A DNA stretch of 34,205 nucleotides from Ktedonobacterales bacterium (GTDB lineage Bacteria > Chloroflexota > Ktedonobacteria > Ktedonobacterales > JADMIN01): positions 1-34,205 of the forward strand of contig JAICVS010000034.1 of the NCBI GenBank assembly GCA_025935195.1, in the 5' to 3' direction. Under the pieces are notes generated by a model. The model saw only the letters and a list, made by a program, of their open reading frames with translations, was not told the DNA's origin and searched no databases. Each line of letters begins with the position of its first letter. Position 1 is the first letter of the stretch. Shown here in pieces: positions 22,211-29,381 of the stretch. The translations under genes and the position numbers were made by a program.

Positions 22211-23452
22211 CTACCGCTGCGACCAACCCTTCCGCTCCTTCCCCGCGTTTTCCGGCTGCGTCGCCAGGCTGGCGACACGCTGCGCGAGCACCTGGATCGC
22301 TCGCGAGATCGGCGCGCTCCGGTGCGAGATGATGAACGGTACGCCGCGGTTGACCGACGTGACCACCAGGCGTGGATCGTCTGGAATCTGCGAGAGAAAG
22401 TGCTGATGCAGACGTGTCTCCACGTGCCGCGGCTGGATGCCGAACAGCGAGTCCACGCGATTGCACACCAGCTTGACCTTCGAGCGCGCGTAGCCCAATC
22501 GCTCCATGACCTCGAAGAACTGGCTGACCCGGTTGATCGTCGTGACCTCAAGCGTTGTCACCAGCAAGATCAGATCGGCCATCTCCAGCACCGTCAAATT
22601 CGCTTCGGAGAAGCTCGTGTCGGTGTCAATGATCAGGTAGTCGAAATGCTCGCGCAGTTCTACCAGAATCGCCTTCATAGCATCCGAGGTGAACAGCTCC
22701 GCTGATTCCAGCGCCACAGGCGCCCGCAGCACGCCTAACCCCGAGCCCTCATGGATCGCGACTACGCCGTCAATGATCTGCTGATCGAGCGATCCCGCCT
22801 CACGCAGATCGTCAATGCTATTGGGTGAGTTGATGTTCAGCAACACATGCTGGTCGCCCGCCTGCAAATGGGCGTCTACGAGCACGACCCGCGCGTTGCT
22901 CTCGCGTTTGAGCGCCACAGCCAGGTTCGCCGCGATCACGCTGCGTCCCACGCCCCCTTTGGGGCTGAAGATCGCGATGATCTTGCGCAGTGCCTGCGGG
23001 GCGTTGGCGGCGGGGCTGGGCGGCGGGGCGGCGGCGGGGCGGCGGTGGTCAGCGGCGGCCGTGGCGGCGGCGGCGGTGCGCACTGTGTTGATGAGGTCAT
23101 CGCTGGTGAAGGGCTTAATGAGGTAGCCGCGCGCGCCCACCATCATCGCCCGCGTCAGATATTCCGGCTCGCTCTGCACCGACATCATCACGACGCAGCA
23201 CGCGGTCTGCCGCGTGATCATCTCGGTGGCCTTGAGACCATCCATGTCGCGCAGGTTGATGTCCATCAGCACGACATCGGGGTTCATAGACGACGCTTTC
23301 GCAATCGCCTCACGCCCGTTCGCCGCCGTGCCGATCACCTGGATATCGCGCTCGAAGTGCAGTAGCTTCTGCACGTTCTGCGCCATTTCCGGCATGTCGT
23401 CAACAATCAGCAAGCGGATGCGCTTCGACGCGCGTGGCTCCGGTGGCTGCAT
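22211..23452 (-). CDS. cpaE: CpaE/TadZ-like pilus localisation ATPase with receiver domain
   Basis: A 413-residue protein combining a response-regulator receiver (about 12-127) with a ParA/MinD-type ATPase (about 157-400), thought to place the Tad machine in the cell. The receiver is complete: acidic pair D18-D19, phosphoacceptor D64 (VVLMDINL), S91 and K113 (IKPF). An Ala/Pro linker follows. The deviant Walker A reads SPKGGVGRSV: the signature Lys of KGG is kept but the P-loop Lys is Arg 170. Walker A' Asp is present (VVLVDAHLQAGD) and so is the switch II Asp (LIIDTD). The ATG at 23452 has GAGG upstream; the extension to 23599 is rejected. The intact receiver makes phosphorylation by a kinase, perhaps the nearby DegS-like one, plausible. 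Confidence 0.88.
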   Translation of the reverse strand: MQPPEPRASKRIRLLIVDDMPEMAQNVQKLLHFERDIQVIGTAANGREAIAKASSMNPDVVLMDINLRDMDGLKATEMITRQTACCVVMMSVQSEPEYLTRAMMVGARGYLIKPFTSDDLINTVRTAAAATAAADHRRPAAAPPPSPAANAPQALRKIIAIFSPKGGVGRSVIAANLAVALKRESNARVVLVDAHLQAGDQHVLLNINSPNSIDDLREAGSLDQQIIDGVVAIHEGSGLGVLRAPVALESAELFTSDAMKAILVELREHFDYLIIDTDTSFSEANLTVLEMADLILLVTTLEVTTINRVSQFFEVMERLGYARSKVKLVCNRVDSLFGIQPRHVETRLHQHFLSQIPDDPRLVVTSVNRGVPFIISHRSAPISRAIQVLAQRVASLATQPENAGKERKGWSQR

Positions 23453-23624
23453 GATGTACGCCTCACAGCTGCGTGACTTGACGGCTGACGCATGCGTCCC
23501 GTGGTGGCTATCCGCCTCAGTGAAGCGCGGCGCCCGCGTCCCACTCTCCGCCGCGCCACCCCGCCTATGACTAACCCCTCGACAAGCGCGCCAGCCCAAC
23601 GATTGCCGGTGAACACCCGCGCCC

Positions 23625-23630
23625 AGTATA
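23625..23630 (-). promoter_or_regulatory. TATACT -10 candidate for cpaE-tadC
   Basis: TATACT on the - strand, about 170 bases upstream of the cpaE start. No standard -35 box is present. Confidence 0.4.
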
Positions 23631-23742
23631 CCGCATCGCGAGCCATGCGTCTCGCTTCCCCTACTCCTTTAGGATGTGTGTCCTGATGAGCACGTCGCTC
23701 TCGTTACGGCGAACCGCCTCTCTACTCCTTTCATCCGCCCAT

Positions 23743-23770
23743 TGGGAGCGCGCTCGTAGGTGCGCTCCCA
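23743..23770. terminator. Stem-loop after cpaB
   Basis: TGGGAGCGC and GCGCTCCCA form a perfect 9-bp stem with a 10-base loop, 38 bases after the cpaB stop. No U-tract follows on the - strand, so it may be a partial terminator or an RNA-stability element. Confidence 0.4.
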
Positions 23771-23807
23771 TCACAGCCATCTCCCTGGAAGCTGGTTGTT
23801 GTCCCGC

Positions 23808-24599
23808 TCACTTGTCGAAGTGGAACTGGGAGACAATGGTGGAGGCATCCACCGAGATCGTGTTGTCATCGGTGGTATCGCCCGGCTTGCGGATGACGAT
23901 GTCGGTCTTGCCGGTCTCTTTGAGGAACTTGATCTCGAGCGCCTGCTGGTGTGACAGCACGAGCCACGCGCTGCCGCCCGTGACATCGTAGACGTAGATA
24001 TTCTGTATCGTCGTCTGCGTCTCACAGCCGCCCTGGCTCTTCGAACCGACCAGGTTGCATTCCGTTACCAGCAGATCAATGTGGTCGCCCGATACGAGCG
24101 CCGGCTTGCCACCGCCAGAGTCCGGCAGCGGAAATTCGATCAAGACTTGCCCAGGCTTCAACTGATCCGGGTGTTCGAGGGTCTTACTACCGGCAGCTGC
24201 CAACCCCTCATCTACCAGGCGCGGGTCGTTCTGCCGCAACACCTCTCCCTGGTAGAACGCGCCAACAATCACCTTGTTGTTGAGCAGGATGTTCAGGTTG
24301 TCCTGCGACGTGAAGGTCAGCGCGTTTTTCGGGGCGACATTCTCCGGCATGGCTTGCTCGATGAAGGCGGCGGTGATCAGGGTATGGGTCGTATCGCCGG
24401 CGGTGACGGAGAGGATCGTGCCGGTTGGTAGATCCTTGGCCGCGACGACGACGTTCACTGAACTGCCGGTCGGGGGCACAACCGTGCTGACGACGAAGAT
24501 CACGATCGTGCCGGCGGCGAGCGCGAGCAAGACGCCGAGCAGCATCAGCGTGCGCCCGCCTGAGGAACGCGCGCGCGCGGGCCGATTGGGAGCGCCCAT
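23808..24599 (-). CDS. cpaB: Flp pilus assembly protein CpaB (RcpC)
   Basis: A 263-residue protein with one N-terminal membrane anchor (about 17-40, TLMLLGVLLALAAGTIVIFVV) and an extracytoplasmic part made of a SAF domain (NVVVAAKDLPTGTILS, about 50-65) and an RcpC/CpaB domain with QVLIEFPLPDSGGGKPALVSGDHIDLLVT. In diderms CpaB works with the secretin RcpA; here no secretin is found, so it may act as a wall-spanning guide for the pilus. The ATG at 24599 has AAGGAGG eight bases upstream and is preferred over the frame opening at 24623. It follows the pilin gene with a 323-base gap. Confidence 0.85.
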   Translation of the reverse strand: MGAPNRPARARSSGGRTLMLLGVLLALAAGTIVIFVVSTVVPPTGSSVNVVVAAKDLPTGTILSVTAGDTTHTLITAAFIEQAMPENVAPKNALTFTSQDNLNILLNNKVIVGAFYQGEVLRQNDPRLVDEGLAAAGSKTLEHPDQLKPGQVLIEFPLPDSGGGKPALVSGDHIDLLVTECNLVGSKSQGGCETQTTIQNIYVYDVTGGSAWLVLSHQQALEIKFLKETGKTDIVIRKPGDTTDDNTISVDASTIVSQFHFDK

Positions 24600-24922
24600 G
24601 TGCAACAACCTCCTTAACAGCACCTACGGCTGTCTATCCGATTCCAGGTGCGCATGCACCCGCGCCGAGACGGTTGATACCGATATGCCTCGTCCTCCCC
24701 GCCCCGCCTCCATCACCGATGACGATCGTCGTCTGCGCGATCTGGCTCCGCACGTGTCCGCCGGCGATACGATGCCTTCCCCATCACTCAACGGTTGAGC
24801 TAACGCGAAAGACACGCCTTCCGGCGCATGTGCCAGGTGTCTCGTGCCGCCCGGCCGCTGGAACACGACAGGCCGGCGCGCGCAAGGGCGGCGCCGGCAC
24901 GTCCGTAGGCTCGCGGTCTCGC
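24600..24922. other. flp-cpaB intergenic region
   Basis: 323 bases without a believable gene. About 25 bases after the pilin stop, on the - strand, GTGCCG and a distal CGGCAC enclose nested GC-rich complementary stretches (24843-24900). This could attenuate transcription so that pilin mRNA exceeds that of the assembly genes. No U-tract is seen. Confidence 0.4.
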
Positions 24923-25075
24923 TTAGAGGTTGTTGGTGATGTTCTGGAAGATCGACTTGATCTGCGGGCCAAGCAGGATGAGCGTGCCGATCACCACGAC
25001 CGCGACCAGCGCAATGATCAGCGCGTACTCCACGAGACCCTGACCGCGCTCGCGGCCAAACATGCGATCCAGCAT
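24923..25075 (-). CDS. flp: Flp-type pilin (50 aa)
   Basis: A 50-residue type IVb prepilin, the structural subunit of the Tad pilus. The short basic leader MLDRMFGRERG ends at the probable prepilin peptidase site (G before QGLVEYALI). The mature part has the conserved Glu at +5 and Tyr at +6 (QGLVEY), then a hydrophobic helix ALIIALVAVVVIGTLILLG and the tail PQIKSIFQNITNNL, the usual Flp ending. GGGAGGG lies nine bases upstream of the ATG. It is the first pilus gene, downstream of the two-component pair. The peptidase needed to process it (TadV/CpaA) is not in this window. Confidence 0.93.
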   Translation of the reverse strand: MLDRMFGRERGQGLVEYALIIALVAVVVIGTLILLGPQIKSIFQNITNNL

Positions 25076-25474
25076 TGCGAAGTGCCCTCCCAAAAGTCCT
25101 CTTAGAGCGACGCGCTGCTGGCATCGGACCTACGATATTCCGCCTCGCCCACGCGCCAACCCCCACATGCCGCCTCGCGGCGGCCCTTCTTGCCGGCGGT
25201 CCATCCCGCCGGCGCCTGAGATGATGTACGAGTCCGGCCGATCCGCTCCTGTCGGGGCGGCCGTCGCCCCGAAACGGGAGCTGCCGGCTAGTTCGAGCCG
25301 TCGCGATGTGGACACCGGCCGTGCCATGGATGCTTCCGGCGCACCACATCTCCGTCCGCTCTCGTGTGAAGAACGCAGGCTCATGCCTACAGTAACAGAT
25401 GGGCTGGGCGTGGGCAGGAGTTTTATCCTATTCGCCCCCTTTCGCATCGCCGCTCATGCCTCATGCCTCATGCC
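25076..25474. other. Kinase-flp intergenic region with three GC hairpins
   Basis: 399 bases with no gene. Three perfect stems stand in a row: 25169-25184 (GCCGCC/GGCGGC), 25192-25213 (GCCGGCGG/CCGCCGGC) and 25252-25272 (TCGGGGCG/CGCCCCGA). A 7-base unit TCATGCC is repeated three times at 25454-25474, next to the kinase stop. The hairpins could separate kinase and pilin transcripts. No clear flp promoter was identified. Confidence 0.5.
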
Positions 25475-27184
25475 TCACGAGGGAACGCTTAGCTCGATCC
25501 GGCTGCCCCGGCCCGGTGTGCTTTCGATGCGCAGCCAGCCGCCCAGAATCTCGGCGCGCTCCTGCATACTCACGATGCCGCGTGTCTGCAGCGCGATCGC
25601 GCGTGCCAGCGCCTCTTCGACATCGAAGCCGACGCCGTTATCCTCCACCACCAGCAGCAGCCCATCTCCCGGCAACGTGACCGATACCTGCACCACCGTC
25701 GCGCGACTGTGCTGGAGCGCGTTGGTGATGGCTTCTTGCGCGACACGGAACACGGGCACTTCGATCTCTTTGCGCAGCGGTCGTTCGCCCTGCGGCGCCG
25801 AAAGCTGCACCTGCACGCGGTGCTGCGCGCCGGCATCCGCCGTGTAGCGCCGCAGTGTCGCCACCAGCCCGAGGTCGTCCAGTGCCATCGGCCGCAGCTC
25901 GAAGATGTATTTGCGCGTCTCCTGCAGGTTCGCCGTGACCATGCCCTTCAGGTTGCCCAGCTCGACCAGCGCACGGCGGGGATCAGCCGAAAAGAGCTTC
26001 TCGCAGATCTCGGCCGTGAGCACGATGTTCGCCAGCGATTGCGCCGGGCCATCGTGCAGACGCTGGGCAACACGCTTGCGCTCATGCTCCTGCGCCTCGA
26101 TCACACGCCCCAGCGCCGCCACGTCGCGCCCCTGTCCCCCCATGACCGGCGCGAATGGCGCCGGTGGCGCTCCGCCCATCCCCCCGTATGCTCCGAGCGC
26201 CCCTGAGTTGGGCCAGTTGCCGGCGGCGGGCGGGAATGCGCCAGACGACATGAGCGGGCCTGACATCAGCGGGCCTGACATGGGCGACGACCACCCCGAA
26301 GGGGACGTGGCGGCTGATGCGGCACGCTCTGCCGCTCGTAGGGTGATCAGTGTTTCCATCAGTCGTGACAAAAACTGCTCATACCGCTCGAACACCAGCA
26401 GCTTCGTCTCGAAGCGCTCGTGCTGTTCGGTGATCATCAGCACGCGCATCTCGGCCTCAGAAGCGGCCACATAGGCGGTGCGGATGTCCTGGCGGGAGTG
26501 CAGCTCGATATGTTCCTCGATCTCGCGCACACGCGCCGCCGCCAACACCTTGCGCTGGTTCAGCTTCTCCAGCTCGGCCATGTTTTGGCGCATCAGCAGA
26601 CGTAGCTCATCCAGCTCGCCGCGCACTCTGGTGTACTCGGCCTTGCATTGTTCGAGCTGATCGCCCTCGGCCCCCAGCGGTTCCCGCAGCCACGAGCTCG
26701 ATGGCTGGTCGTCGCTCACGACCAGCGCATCATCACCGGCGCGACCAACCGGCCCCTCGCCAGGGGAGAGCATGGATGACATCGTGTCCCAGCCGCCCGC
26801 CGGCCGGCGCACTGCGGGTCGCAGAGCCGTTGCGCTCAGCTCACCTGAGCCAGGAGGGGCGGCGGGACGCACAGCGGGTAGCCGTGCGCTCGTCGGTCGC
26901 TCTGGCGGCACGTCACTCACGGCCGGCGCCAGCGGCGGCCAGGGGCGGACAGAGCCCACTTCGCGCGCCTGGGGCATCTGGGGCATCTCGTCTGGCCCTG
27001 CCGGGCCGCTGCCGGGCCCAACGGCGCGCAGGCGCATTTGTGTCGTCTGCATACCGGCGCCCTCAGCCGCTGTGTAACCTACTGGGCCGACGCCTCCCGC
27101 GCCTCCCGCGCCCAGGGAATCTCTGCCGTCGCCATGCCCATCCAGCGGCGGCAAGCCGGGGAGCATGCTGTGATGAGATGGCAC
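25475..27184 (-). CDS. Soluble DegS/NarL-type sensor histidine kinase
   Basis: A 569-residue cytoplasmic kinase with no membrane segment. A Pro/Gly/Ser-rich disordered N-terminus (1-165) is followed by a long coiled coil (about 172-290, LEQCKAEYTRVRGELDELRLL and on), as in Bacillus DegS. A Gly/Pro/Ser-rich insert (293-352) carries the repeat SGPLM. The HisKA_3 domain has the phosphorylatable His 377 in ERKRVAQRLHDGPAQSLAN. The HATPase domain contains AQEAITNALQHSRA (N box) and VVEDNGVGFD (G1), then GIVSMQERAEILGGWL. GTG at 27184 is the start, with AAAGGAG seven bases upstream. The response regulator gene stands 98 bases upstream in the same direction. It probably controls the adjacent Tad pilus genes. 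Confidence 0.87.
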   Translation of the reverse strand: MPSHHSMLPGLPPLDGHGDGRDSLGAGGAGGVGPVGYTAAEGAGMQTTQMRLRAVGPGSGPAGPDEMPQMPQAREVGSVRPWPPLAPAVSDVPPERPTSARLPAVRPAAPPGSGELSATALRPAVRRPAGGWDTMSSMLSPGEGPVGRAGDDALVVSDDQPSSSWLREPLGAEGDQLEQCKAEYTRVRGELDELRLLMRQNMAELEKLNQRKVLAAARVREIEEHIELHSRQDIRTAYVAASEAEMRVLMITEQHERFETKLLVFERYEQFLSRLMETLITLRAAERAASAATSPSGWSSPMSGPLMSGPLMSSGAFPPAAGNWPNSGALGAYGGMGGAPPAPFAPVMGGQGRDVAALGRVIEAQEHERKRVAQRLHDGPAQSLANIVLTAEICEKLFSADPRRALVELGNLKGMVTANLQETRKYIFELRPMALDDLGLVATLRRYTADAGAQHRVQVQLSAPQGERPLRKEIEVPVFRVAQEAITNALQHSRATVVQVSVTLPGDGLLLVVEDNGVGFDVEEALARAIALQTRGIVSMQERAEILGGWLRIESTPGRGSRIELSVPS

Positions 27185-27282
27185 CGCCGGACTCCTTTCG
27201 CCGCGCGGGCGCTCTCACAGCGGCCCAGCGGCGGCGCGTGTCGAGAGATGGCCTGGGGCACCCCAGATCGGGTGACGTTGCC

Positions 27283-28020
27283 TCACTCGGCGTCCATCTT
27301 GATCCAGCCGTGTTTGAGCGCATGGACGACGGCCGCCGTGCGATCATTCACCGAGAGCTTTTTCAGGATAGATGTGATGTGGTTCTTGACGGTCTGATCG
27401 CTGATCTTGAGCGACTTCGCGATCTCTTTGTTGCTATTGCCACGCGCGATATAGTCGAGGATCTCGATCTCGCGACCGGAAAGCGGCGAGAACAACGGCT
27501 GCACCTCCGGCGGCTCCTCGGCGGTCATCGCGCGGAAGCTGTGCAGCACGCGGCTCGCCACCGTCGGGCGCGAGAGCACGCTATCGTTGATAATGTAGAC
27601 CCCGCGGCTCACCTTGCGCACGATGTCCACCAGATCGTCCGGGGAGACGCCCTTGAGGACATAGGCGGCGGCGCCCAGCTTCATGGATTGGAAAAGCTGC
27701 TCCTCGTCCTCGAAGGCCGTCATCATCACAATGGCGACCTGCGGCATGGCGTGGCGTAGCTGGCGCGCGAGCTCCAGCGCATCGTTGGTCGAGAGCAGCG
27801 CATCAATCAGCACCACATCGGGCATGTGCTGCTTGGCAAGCTCCAGGCCGGCGCGGCTCTCGGACGACTCCGCGACCAGCGCGAAGCCGCCCGCCCCTTC
27901 CAGCGCCCAGCGGCATCCCTGGCGGAACAGGGGATGCTCATCTATGATCATCACCCGAATGGAATCCATACGGCTGTTCGCTCCGTTCACCACCCCGTCG
28001 GGCGCCGGCGTCCTTATCAT
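27283..28020 (-). CDS. NarL/FixJ (LuxR) family response regulator, DegU-like
   Basis: A 245-residue DNA-binding response regulator. The receiver (about 20-135) has D27, the phosphoacceptor D73 (VVLIDALL), T101 and K123 (YVLKG). The C-terminal LuxR-type helix-turn-helix is complete: LSGREIEILDYIARGNSNKEIAKSLKISDQTVKNHITSILKKL, ending VNDRTAAVVHALKHGW. The start at ATG 28020 is supported by GGGGAGAG just upstream; a shorter form from MDSIRVMII is possible. It is the partner of the DegS-like kinase that follows, and likely to regulate pilus or surface genes; target sites are not known. Confidence 0.88.
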   Translation of the reverse strand: MIRTPAPDGVVNGANSRMDSIRVMIIDEHPLFRQGCRWALEGAGGFALVAESSESRAGLELAKQHMPDVVLIDALLSTNDALELARQLRHAMPQVAIVMMTAFEDEEQLFQSMKLGAAAYVLKGVSPDDLVDIVRKVSRGVYIINDSVLSRPTVASRVLHSFRAMTAEEPPEVQPLFSPLSGREIEILDYIARGNSNKEIAKSLKISDQTVKNHITSILKKLSVNDRTAAVVHALKHGWIKMDAE

Positions 28021-28086
28021 GTTGCTCTCCCCAAGAAGCCTCGCGGAAGCCTTCGCAACCGTCAGGGATCGCGCCAATCCACCGCT

Positions 28087-28092
28087 AGTATA
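28087..28092 (-). promoter_or_regulatory. TATACT -10 candidate for the two-component genes
   Basis: TATACT on the - strand, 67 bases upstream of the regulator start. No standard -35 box. Confidence 0.4.
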
Positions 28093-28269
28093 CAGGGCAT
28101 AGGCAATATGCTGACGGCGGTAGACGCGCTCACATGGCGGACCTGCTGAAGCAGGATGGTACGCTAGCGCATACGAGGGAAGGCGTCGTCCCATCGGGCG
28201 ACGCCCTCCGTCCGCTCCATGTTGGCTCCATGCCAGCCCAGCATGCCGGCCGAGCGCGTGGGTTGGCCG

Positions 28270-29181
28270 CTACGCGCCGTAGTCACGGAGCATCTGGCTC
28301 ATCTCCTTGGAGAGCGCCAGCGCGTCGTCGAAGGGCCGCTGCCAGACGTTGCGCCCGAAGATCAGGCCGGTGGCCCCGCCGTCCATCGCGATGCGCGCCT
28401 TCTGGATGACATCGCCCTCGCCCTGCATCTCGCCGCCGCTGAAGAGCACCAGCGTCTTGCCGGCGGACTCCACCACCATGCGCACGGCCTCCTCGCGTGA
28501 GGGCTGCATGGTATTGTACGGCTTGGGTGCGGCGGCGTCCTTCTCGGGATTGCTCTTGGGCACGTTCACCTTGACGATGTCGGCGCCCAGCTCGCAGGCC
28601 ACGCGCGCGGCGTAGTCAATGGCATAGAGGCTGTCGCGCCCGCCTTTCGCGTCAACCGCTTTGCCGCGCGGATACGCCCAGACGATGATCGGCATGCCGT
28701 AGCGCTCAGCCTCCTCGCGCACCTCGCGGAACTGGACGAAGTCCTCCGCCTGCGCGGGCGAGCCGACGTAGAGCGTGTAGCCAACGGCGTCCGCGCCCAG
28801 GCGCACGGCATCTTCGACCGTCGCCATCAGCGGCGAGATGGGGGCATCGTCGGCTGGAATCTCGGTCTTACCGTTCAGCTTCAACACCAGCGGCACCACT
28901 CCGGCGTACTTCGGCATGTACTTCTCGGCGATGCCGATCTGGAAGACGATACCGGAGAAGCTGCCCTCTTTCGCCAGCCGCAGCTGGAACTCCGGGTCTT
29001 TGGCGGGAGGGTTGGGGAAGAAGTCGCGCGGGCCATGCTCTAGTCCCTGGTCAATCGGCAAGAATAGCAGGGTGCCGTTGGCCGGACCAAAGGTGTAGAG
29101 CAGCCGATGCAGCCGGGTGCGCTTGCCGGTGCTCAGATCCAAATCCGCGAGTGTCGGTCGTTTGACACGTGTGATCGCCAT
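28270..29181 (-). CDS. Class I fructose-bisphosphate aldolase (DhnA/FbaB type)
   Basis: A 303-residue Schiff-base aldolase of the DhnA family, predicted to cleave fructose 1,6-bisphosphate to DHAP and glyceraldehyde 3-phosphate in glycolysis, or the reverse in gluconeogenesis. Seen are LPIDQGLEHGP (41-51), IVWAYPRGKAV (166-176), the probable Schiff-base Lys 204 in GADIVKVNVPKS and the phosphate-binding C-terminal part LFSGGEM and GLIFGRNVWQRP (272-283). ATG at 29181 has AGGAG upstream; the frame extends to 29253 without support. It is monocistronic, with a TATACT box 144 bases upstream. Related DhnA-type proteins make other sugar phosphates, but the length and motifs favour Fba. Confidence 0.87.
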   Translation of the reverse strand: MAITRVKRPTLADLDLSTGKRTRLHRLLYTFGPANGTLLFLPIDQGLEHGPRDFFPNPPAKDPEFQLRLAKEGSFSGIVFQIGIAEKYMPKYAGVVPLVLKLNGKTEIPADDAPISPLMATVEDAVRLGADAVGYTLYVGSPAQAEDFVQFREVREEAERYGMPIIVWAYPRGKAVDAKGGRDSLYAIDYAARVACELGADIVKVNVPKSNPEKDAAAPKPYNTMQPSREEAVRMVVESAGKTLVLFSGGEMQGEGDVIQKARIAMDGGATGLIFGRNVWQRPFDDALALSKEMSQMLRDYGA

Positions 29182-29324
29182 CGCCAGTCTCCTGTTCGTC
29201 TCGCACTCTCTGGCCCGCATGCCGTACACGGCTCGCTCGCCGGATGCCGGCATAGCGAATTATGGGCAGCGACGGCCGGTGCGCGCCGTCGCCCTCGCCG
29301 TTGAGGGTCGCCGGTAGTACCGGT

Positions 29325-29330
29325 AGTATA
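29325..29330 (-). promoter_or_regulatory. TATACT -10 candidate for the aldolase gene
   Basis: TATACT on the - strand, next to a tandem CCGGTAGTA-CCGGTAGTA (29311-29328 on the + strand). It lies about 144 bases upstream of the aldolase start. The tandem repeat may be a regulator site. Confidence 0.42.
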
Positions 29331-29381
29331 CGATCACGCGCGGGTACGCCGCCAAGCAGCATCCGGCAACATCCAGGCCAG

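Larger units (their letters stand above)
23453..23807. other. cpaB-cpaE intergenic region
   Basis: A 355-base gap in the tad locus. It contains a 9-bp stem-loop (23743-23770) and, nearer cpaE, a TATACT -10 candidate on the - strand (23625-23630). These fit a break and restart of transcription between cpaB and cpaE. No gene is seen. Confidence 0.55.

Noticed and set aside
24624-25349. 241-codon - strand frame upstream of cpaB
   Set aside because: It overlaps the Flp pilin gene in another frame and shows Arg/Pro-rich composition typical of shadow frames in GC-rich DNA.
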